Assembly: GCA_028292485.1 (NCBI GenBank)
Contig: JAQGMG010000039.1
Coordinates: forward strand, 1-64,000
DNA from: Rhodocyclales bacterium
GTDB lineage: Bacteria; Pseudomonadota; Gammaproteobacteria; Burkholderiales; Rhodocyclaceae
DNA length: 64,000 nucleotides
Reading direction: 5' to 3'
The notes below the pieces were generated by a model, which was given only the letters and a program-made list of their open reading frames with translations, had not been told where the DNA came from and did no database searches. The position numbers were made by a program, and so were the translations under genes. Positions 61,814 through 64,000 of the stretch are shown here, piece after piece (positions within the stretch are counted from its first letter, which is position 1; each line of letters starts with the position of its first letter).

Positions 61814-63151
61814 ATGCGCATTGCCGTGGTTGGTGCGGGAGTGGCCGGACTGGGGTCGGCCTGGTTGTTGTCCAGGCAGCACAATGTCACCTTGTTCGAG
61901 GCAGGCAGCTACCTTGGCGGCCACGCCAATACTGTGGATGTGACGCTCGATGGCGTGACCCACCCGGTTGATACGGGCTTTCTCGTTTTCAATCGACGTA
62001 CTTATCCGAATCTCTGCGGACTATTCCGCGAACTCGGCGTTCCGGTTGCGAAGAGCGAGATGTCTTTCGCGGTGAGCCTCAAGGAACCACATATCGAATG
62101 GGCCGGCACTGATTTGCTGTCGCTATTTGCGCAGCGCTCAAATCTCGGCCGATCAGCTTTCTGGGGCATGCTGTCGGACATTTTTCGCTTCAATCGCGAA
62201 ACCACGCTGCTGGCGCGTGAGCATGCTGCGCCCGATATCTCGCTGGGCGAGTATCTCGACCGGCACAACTATGGCGAAGCTTTCCGCTACTGGTATCTGG
62301 TGCCGATGGCCGCTGCCATCTGGTCGTGCCCGACACAGCAGATGCTCGCCTACCCGGTGTCCACTTTTCTGCGCTTTTGCCATAACCATGGTTTGTTGCA
62401 GATATTCGATCGGCCACTGTGGATGACGGTTGAAGGCGGTTCGCGGGCTTATGTGCAACGCATTGCGGCCAGCCTGCCGGATGTTCGCCTGTCATCGCCG
62501 GTGCTGAATGTCGAGCGTAGCGCAGGTGGTGTGAGCGTAGTCAGCCGTCATGGTACCGAGCGTTTCGACGCCATCATTTTTGCCTGTCACAGCGACCAGG
62601 CATTGCGCATTCTCGATGGCCAGGCCTCGCAACTCGAACGCGCCGTGCTCGGTGCAATCAACTACCAGCACAACCGTGCGGTGCTGCATACCGATACGCG
62701 CCTGTTGCCGCGCCGTGAGCGCGTCTGGGCGGCGTGGAACTACATGGCGGGCGAGGGCGCCGCTGACCGGCGTCCGGTCAGTGTTTCCTATCTGCTCAAC
62801 CGTTTGCAACCGACGCCATTCAAGACACCGCTGGTGCTTTCGCTGAATCCGTTCGAGGAGCCTGTGGCCGACAAACTGATCCGGAGTTTTGAGTATGAGC
62901 ACCCGGTGTTCGACCAGGCGGCGATCGATGCGCAGGCGCATCTGCCGATGCTGCAAGGTCGCAACCGCACCTGGTTCTGCGGCGCATGGACGGGCTACGG
63001 TTTTCATGAGGACGGACTGAAATCTGCCATGGATGTTGCCGCCATGATGGGCGTGGTGGCGCCGTGGCGGGCACGTCGTCTTGCGCTTGCATCGACCGGG
63101 CATGTCGCCGATGCACAGGAAATCGCTGGCCTGCAGGAAATGTCCGCATGA
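61814..63151 (+). CDS. FAD-dependent amine-oxidase-like oxidoreductase (COG2907)
   Basis: Flavoprotein of 445 residues. The dinucleotide-binding N-terminus reads MRIAVVGAGVAGLGSAWLLS, followed by LFEAGSYLGGHANTVDV and DTGFLVFNRRTYPNL, which mark COG2907. The C-terminal FAD motif is WFCGAWTGYGFHEDGLKSAMDVA. The family commonly lies with DUF1365 and a cyclopropane fatty acid synthase homologue, in operons linked to fatty-acid modification and singlet-oxygen stress; the reaction is not settled. GGGGAG precedes the chosen ATG. Its stop overlaps the next start by 4 bases. Confidence 0.88.
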   Translation: MRIAVVGAGVAGLGSAWLLSRQHNVTLFEAGSYLGGHANTVDVTLDGVTHPVDTGFLVFNRRTYPNLCGLFRELGVPVAKSEMSFAVSLKEPHIEWAGTDLLSLFAQRSNLGRSAFWGMLSDIFRFNRETTLLAREHAAPDISLGEYLDRHNYGEAFRYWYLVPMAAAIWSCPTQQMLAYPVSTFLRFCHNHGLLQIFDRPLWMTVEGGSRAYVQRIAASLPDVRLSSPVLNVERSAGGVSVVSRHGTERFDAIIFACHSDQALRILDGQASQLERAVLGAINYQHNRAVLHTDTRLLPRRERVWAAWNYMAGEGAADRRPVSVSYLLNRLQPTPFKTPLVLSLNPFEEPVADKLIRSFEYEHPVFDQAAIDAQAHLPMLQGRNRTWFCGAWTGYGFHEDGLKSAMDVAAMMGVVAPWRARRLALASTGHVADAQEIAGLQEMSA

Positions 63152-63930
63152 CGCCGAGCGCCACCGTCAGCCTCGGCGCGGCGATGCACGAGCGTCATGC
63201 GCCCGTAAGCAATCGTTTCAGCTACGGCCTGTTCACGTTGTGCCTGCCGCTATCGAAGCTGGGTGAGCTCAGGGTTCCCCTGCTGGGCATCAATCGCTTC
63301 AACCTCCTGGCGTTCCATGAGCGCGACCACGGTGCGCGCGACGGTTCGCCCCTGCTGCCATGGATTCACAACCTGCTGGCGCGGCACGGACTGGCTGGGG
63401 TAGCCGATGGCGAAGTGATGCTCCAGACCTTGCCGCGCCTGTTCGGCTATGTCTTCAATCCGGTGAGTTTCTGGTATTGCCTGGATCATGACGGCCAGAT
63501 ACGTGCCGTGCTCGCCGAGGTCAATAACACATTTGGCGGCCATCACAACTACCTGATTGCTCACCCCGATGGCGACGTCATCGGTAATGACGATGTGCTG
63601 AGTGCGCACAAGGCGCTGCACGTATCGCCGTTTTTACCGGTACGCGGCGAATACCGCTTCCGCTTCTGGCAACGAAGTGGCTGCGTCGGCGTGGCGCTGG
63701 ACTATTTCGATGGTGGCATGAAGATGCTGAGCACGCGCCTGTCCGGCCGGCCGCAGCCGTTGACCACACCCAATCTGCTGGCGGCATGGCTGCGCTGCCC
63801 TTTGCTGACGGTGGGCGTCATTGCGCGCATCCATTGGCAGGCATTGCGCTTGCTGGTCTTGCGCGTGCCTTTTCTGGGCGCAAGGCTGCAAGCTTCACAA
63901 ACTGGCGAGAACAAGCAGGGGGCAAGATGA
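63148..63930 (+). CDS. DUF1365 domain-containing protein
   Basis: Protein of 260 residues in the DUF1365 family, unknown reaction. Typical features are the early HERHAPVSNRFSYGLFTLCLPL, FGYVFNPVSFWYCLDHDGQIRAVLAEVNNTFGG, and HKALHVSPFLPV with conserved His. The start MTPSATVSLGAAM overlaps the previous gene by 4 bases, and its own stop overlaps the next start by 4 bases, so the three genes are co-translated. Probably acts with the neighbouring flavoprotein and methyltransferase on unsaturated fatty acyl chains (inference from family context). Confidence 0.9.
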   Translation: MTPSATVSLGAAMHERHAPVSNRFSYGLFTLCLPLSKLGELRVPLLGINRFNLLAFHERDHGARDGSPLLPWIHNLLARHGLAGVADGEVMLQTLPRLFGYVFNPVSFWYCLDHDGQIRAVLAEVNNTFGGHHNYLIAHPDGDVIGNDDVLSAHKALHVSPFLPVRGEYRFRFWQRSGCVGVALDYFDGGMKMLSTRLSGRPQPLTTPNLLAAWLRCPLLTVGVIARIHWQALRLLVLRVPFLGARLQASQTGENKQGAR

Positions 63931-64000
63931 ACACGCAAACCGCGCAGGAGAACACGGACGCAGGTATCAACGATTCACGCGTTTCAATGCCGAGAGCCGC
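63927..64000 (+). CDS. Start of the next operon gene, probably cyclopropane-fatty-acyl-phospholipid synthase family (partial)
   Basis: ATG at 63927 overlaps the DUF1365 stop (ATGA). The first 24 codons (MNTQTAQENTDAGINDSRVS...) run open to the window edge. No domain is visible in this short hydrophilic stretch; the call rests only on the well-known order COG2907, DUF1365, SAM-dependent cyclopropane fatty acid synthase homologue. Confidence 0.5.
   Translation, partial: MNTQTAQENTDAGINDSRVSMPRA

Overview
The window is a GC-rich stretch of chromosome from a betaproteobacterium, most likely of the order Burkholderiales. This rests on the L17 protein, on the uvrA / YajR-type MFS / ssb neighbourhood, and on Tat-type substrate-binding proteins typical of that group. 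The genus cannot be fixed from sequence alone, and no tRNA, rRNA or CRISPR array was recognised.

Layout. 0-5.7 kb is core genome: rplQ, then uvrA divergent from an MFS exporter and ssb. 5.7-15.3 kb (minus strand) is one tightly overlapped operon of eleven genes for a hybrid type II secretion / type IV pilus-like machine: gspG, gspF, gspE, PilM/N/O/P-like inner-membrane genes, a lipoprotein secretin with an unusual cohesin-like tail, and three more pseudopilins. 15.8-27 kb (plus strand) holds probable exported proteins: a 2,462-residue RHS protein with a degenerate transglutaminase-like domain, a 74-residue two-helix membrane protein directly behind it, a toroid-plus-TSP3-repeat protein, and a cluster of three related small secreted proteins of which two are broken. 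27.5-30.1 kb carries an HTH-receiver regulator, a small membrane protein and a PatB-type C-S lyase.

30.5-58.1 kb is dominated by genes for taking up and breaking down small nitrogen-rich ureides. There is a Tau/Ssu-type ABC transporter, allophanate hydrolase (atzF), the AtzG-AtzE-AtzH set, a GntR/FCD regulator, an arylmalonate-decarboxylase-like protein with a hydantoinase, a BMP-type ABC transporter, a formamidase and a biuret hydrolase (biuH). Near-identical 12-bp palindromes of the form CTTGTATACAAG lie before the Tau-like transporter, atzF, atzG and the BMP binding protein, so one regulator, probably the GntR/FCD protein encoded in the atz operon, may control all four units. The logic is uptake, hydrolysis of biuret (BiuH) or carboxybiuret (AtzEG plus AtzH) to allophanate, then AtzF to ammonia and CO2. 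Between these blocks sit unrelated genes: S1/P1 nuclease, YgjP-like peptidase, SYLF lipoprotein, OsmC, LysR regulator, an amber-interrupted isochorismatase-family gene, a reductase, DoxX and a YbaL-like antiporter.

58-64 kb holds a DUF4349 lipoprotein, cysK, rfaE2, a ferritin-like diiron protein, and the start of a COG2907 oxidoreductase / DUF1365 / probable cyclopropane-fatty-acid-synthase operon that runs off the right edge. Dispersed inverted repeats sit in many intergenic gaps.
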